Shown here in pieces: positions 61,740 to 64,000 of a DNA stretch of 64,000 nt. This DNA is from Tamarix chinensis. Its lineage: Eukaryota; Streptophyta; Magnoliopsida; Caryophyllales; Tamaricaceae. Below the pieces are notes generated by a model. That model saw only the letters and a program-made list of their open reading frames with translations. It made no database searches and was not told the origin of the DNA. Where the stretch lies: the NCBI GenBank assembly GCA_030549775.1, contig CM060171.1, positions 60,012,360-60,076,359 of the forward strand. The letters are read 5' to 3'. The first letter of the stretch is position 1. Every line of letters begins with the position of its first letter. Made by a program: the position numbers and the translations under genes.

Positions 61740-61965
61740 TTAGATATTAATAAACTTGGCTCCACCTTAACCTCAAAACTCTCCACTTTATCATCTTCTC
61801 TCTTCCTTGGAGAAAGCACGTAATCCATGTAAAATTCTTCTTCCTTGAATTTCACATCCCTTCTTTCAAAAGTTTTCTTCACTTTGGAATCCATTGTAAT
61901 AAACTTATAACCCTTTACACCAATAGGGTATCAAAGAAAAATGCATTTTTTGGTTTAAGTGTGAT
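61740..61965 (-). pseudogene. Ty1-copia integrase fragment
   Basis: On the minus strand the reading gives YPIGVKGYKFITMDSKVKK, then FERRDVKFKEEEFYMDYVL, matching the end of the copia integrase core (typically FLGY...KGYK...SRDV.F.E). About 65 codons are readable, with one frame change at the start. No LTR or other copia domain is attached. It is unrelated to the solo copia LTR at 113-1500 as far as can be seen. Confidence 0.7.
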
Positions 61966-62900
61966 GTATGAGATTTATATGTCATTATTCTATGTAAAAA
62001 TGTCATTTGTTCCTCATTATTTTTATACGATTTAATTTTTTTCATAAGTTTTTCTCTTTTTAATAGATTCTATAGGAAAAGATAAAAATGAAGAAATTCA
62101 AAGGGGAAACCGAAGGAAAAAGGAAAAGAACCATAAAAAAATTAAAGAAAAAAATGGAGTCAATGGAAGAAAAGACCAAAATTGGATAACAAAAATCCAA
62201 GGAGATCTAGTGTTGGAGTTTTAAGAAGACCAAGTAAAAGAAGAAGAAAAATGGTACCCCCATGTTAAATTAAACTAAGGGGCATGTTTAGTCATCATAA
62301 TTAGGAATCTCAATTTTTAAATATTAGTGAATTTAGGGAAAAAAAATACATTATATCCTCTTGTCATACAAACATGGACCATGTTCCTTTAATTTTTGTA
62401 ACCGCTCGCACGGGCTTCTCCCTTATATATCTTGTTATTTCCATATATTAGATGGTTGTCTTTTTTTTTTAAATGAGAATCTCTATTTTCTCTCTACTAG
62501 TAGATACATTTCATCACTCCAATTTTATTGATCACACGTACTCTTGGTATCTTGTAATTCAAGTTGATAAGTTCTTTCTTATTCATTTCTCAATTACGAA
62601 GGCTAATTTGAATTCAAATGCAAGTGTATTCTATTTACTCCATCATTATTTTGTGGTAATTTTTGAAGTTTTCTTTCCTTTTGTGTTGTTAATCAATGAT
62701 AATAATTATGAAATAATGGATGAGATTTTGTGTTATTATGATTATGAAGATGGTAGTGTAAAATTGAAAGGGATAGGAGGAATCAATGATGGGATTAGGG
62801 TTTCAAATATGAAATGTAATTTTTGAATTATGATTCAAAGTGTTATCTAATTGAATTAATAGATAGAATTGAAAAAAAAAATATCCTAGATTATGAGTTT
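61966..62900. other. AT-rich stretch, no gene recognised
   Basis: Contains A-rich zones (62070-62250) and an open reading frame at 62473-62826 (117 codons) that resembles no family I know and has the look of chance AT-rich coding. Part of it is probably the Athila-type LTR whose 3' end lies near 63522; its left end could not be located. Confidence 0.35.
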
Positions 62901-63522
62901 TCACTAATTAGATTGTTTACCTCATTATTCTAAACTCTAATCAAATCTAGGATGATGGTATTAATACGTATTTGTTAATTATCATCACCGGAGTAGAAAA
63001 ATATTAACCATTAATCTTTTCTATTAATTCATACAATTGCATGATTAGAGCTTGTGTGATTACAGTTGTAGTTGATTTCCTTATGTTTGTAATGGTTGCA
63101 TTAATTAAATCTAATGCTCTTAACCTATGTTATTAATTGGCTAGAAAATAAAATATGATGCTACTTAACTTATTTGAATTGAAGAAAAGGAAGCAAATGA
63201 TTTGTCATGAGTTTCCATTGGTCAACATTAGAGCAATTATATTACATATCTTCTAGATAATTATTTGATACCCTAAATCCATAATTGATTATCTTCCATC
63301 CGTATTCGTTCATTATTTAGTAAAACATTTTATTACCTATCAATAGTATAAAATTTAGCAATAGAAATTTATGCTATTAAACAACGGGGGCTTTGAAATT
63401 AACTATAAAATTCTTCATTATTAACAATTCCTTGTGGGTTCGACTCCTACTTGCCATCTACTATGTAATTTGAATTTTTTTTTAATTATGAAATTTGTAT
63501 GTATGATAGTGTATTAAATTTT
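62901..63522 (+). mobile_element. Right part of an Athila-type 5' LTR
   Basis: The block ccttgtgggttcgactcct (63431-63449), followed about 70 bases later by the tRNA-Asp-like primer site, is the arrangement at the LTR end and leader of Athila/Tat elements (recalled family knowledge). The left boundary is not determined. Confidence 0.6.
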
Positions 63523-63540
63523 TTGCGCCATTGCCGAGGA
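63523..63540 (+). promoter_or_regulatory. tRNA-Asp-type primer binding site
   Basis: ttgcgccattgccgagga matches the Athila/Tat primer site TGGCGCCGTTGCCGGGGA at 15 of 18 positions. It differs from the Met-type sites of H, H2 and E. Confidence 0.75.
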
Positions 63541-63670
63541 GTAGCAATTATAGTCTTTAATTCTATTTTTAATGCTAATTTGTTTTCAATAATCACTTCA
63601 AGTGTGCTTATTTTCTTTAATTTTGTGTTATCTTCAGGTACTCACCTTTGAGGTCATTTGCGATTGAGCA

Positions 63671-64000
63671 TAGAGAACAAATAATCATGTCAATAGACTT
63701 AATTCTTCTTCTCCTATTGCAAATTGAATAAGAAGGAGACTAGTGAATGCTCATTATATTCCATTACCTTTTGATGGAAATTCCACTTATTTGGAGGAAG
63801 ATCATATAGATGATTTGTATAACTTACCTTGTCATATAGGTCCATATATGGAGGATCATCAAACTCTCAAGGAGATAGCGTCTCCTATTTTCAACCCTAA
63901 CCTTCTATGTATTAATTATCTAGTAGAACATGATACTTATGAGATAAAACCTAGTTTAATTCGTGCTTTACCCATTTTACTGGATTTAGGGACAACGAAT
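63671..64000 (+). pseudogene. Gag N-terminus of an Athila-type gypsy (partial, runs off window)
   Basis: In the frame that includes 63731 the reading gives RRRLVNAHYIPLPFDG, then HQTLKEIASPIF and PSLIRALPILLDLGT. This resembles the start of Athila Gag, where LRE.A.P is followed by a FELKSGLIHLLP-FHGL block. One TGA interrupts the frame near 63722. From 63731 to the window edge it is open for 90 codons. The rest of the element lies outside. Confidence 0.65.

Noticed and set aside
62473..62826. 117-codon ORF near the right edge
   Set aside because: AT-rich sequence, no recognisable domain, and it probably lies in or next to an Athila-type LTR; a chance ORF is more likely.
63425..63450. gtgggttcgactcc, resembling a tRNA T-arm
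   Set aside because: There is no acceptor stem, D-arm or anticodon arm around it; the motif is a known feature of Athila/Tat LTR ends.

Overview
The window is plant nuclear DNA. It is AT-rich and consists almost entirely of transposable elements inserted into one another. I found no host protein-coding gene, no tRNA or rRNA gene and no CRISPR array. The evidence for a plant genome (probably an angiosperm; species not determinable) is the Ty3-gypsy chromoviruses with initiator-Met-tRNA primer sites, the very large LTRs, a CACTA transposon with plant-type TNP2 and Ulp1-like genes, a plant LINE 3' end, and an Athila-type leader and gag at the right edge.

Layout, outermost to innermost. Element K (+ strand, Ty3-gypsy) runs from before base 1 to 61568: gag, protease, RT, RNase H and the first part of integrase lie at 1-5093, the rest of integrase and the chromodomain at 57233-58230, and its 3' LTR at 58250-61568. 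A solo Ty1-copia LTR (113-1500) sits inside K. K is split inside integrase by element H (- strand, Ty3-gypsy, 5094-57232). H has a 3' LTR at 5094-22918 that holds two solo giant LTRs (A 5344-9777, B 10811-15438) and a complete CRM-like gypsy element E (15489-22406). H has a 5' LTR at 50918-57232 that holds solo LTR J (51699-55115). The internal part of H (47389-50917 gag to RNase H, 22919-23415 chromodomain) contains a further stack: partial giant LTR I (42187-47388, itself hit by a solo LTR of the K family, 43172-46720); the deletion-derivative gypsy H2 (23416-42186), whose 5' LTR is hit by solo LTR C (36737-41530), which in turn carries a 5'-truncated LINE; and, inside the H2 integrase region, a 10 kb CACTA transposon (24131-34154) with an AAA target duplication.

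The CACTA element is the best-preserved unit. On the minus strand it encodes a TNP2-type transposase that reads continuously for about 1100 codons apart from one in-frame TGA. About 30 bases downstream lies a multi-exon gene with Transposase_24-like, DUF8039-like and Ulp1 cysteine-peptidase domains, whose His-Asp-Gln-Cys catalytic set is complete. It also carries an unrecognised 157-codon ORF and terminal arrays of hairpin-forming repeats.

Right of K (61569-64000) are a copia integrase fragment (- strand) and the start of an Athila-type gypsy (LTR end, tRNA-Asp-like primer site, gag) that runs off the window.

The insertion boundaries rest on target-site duplications read directly: cagtt, tatag, tatat, catac, actat and aaa exact, catga/tatga and gggga/gggaa with one mismatch. 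Family names come from recognised protein motifs; no database was searched.
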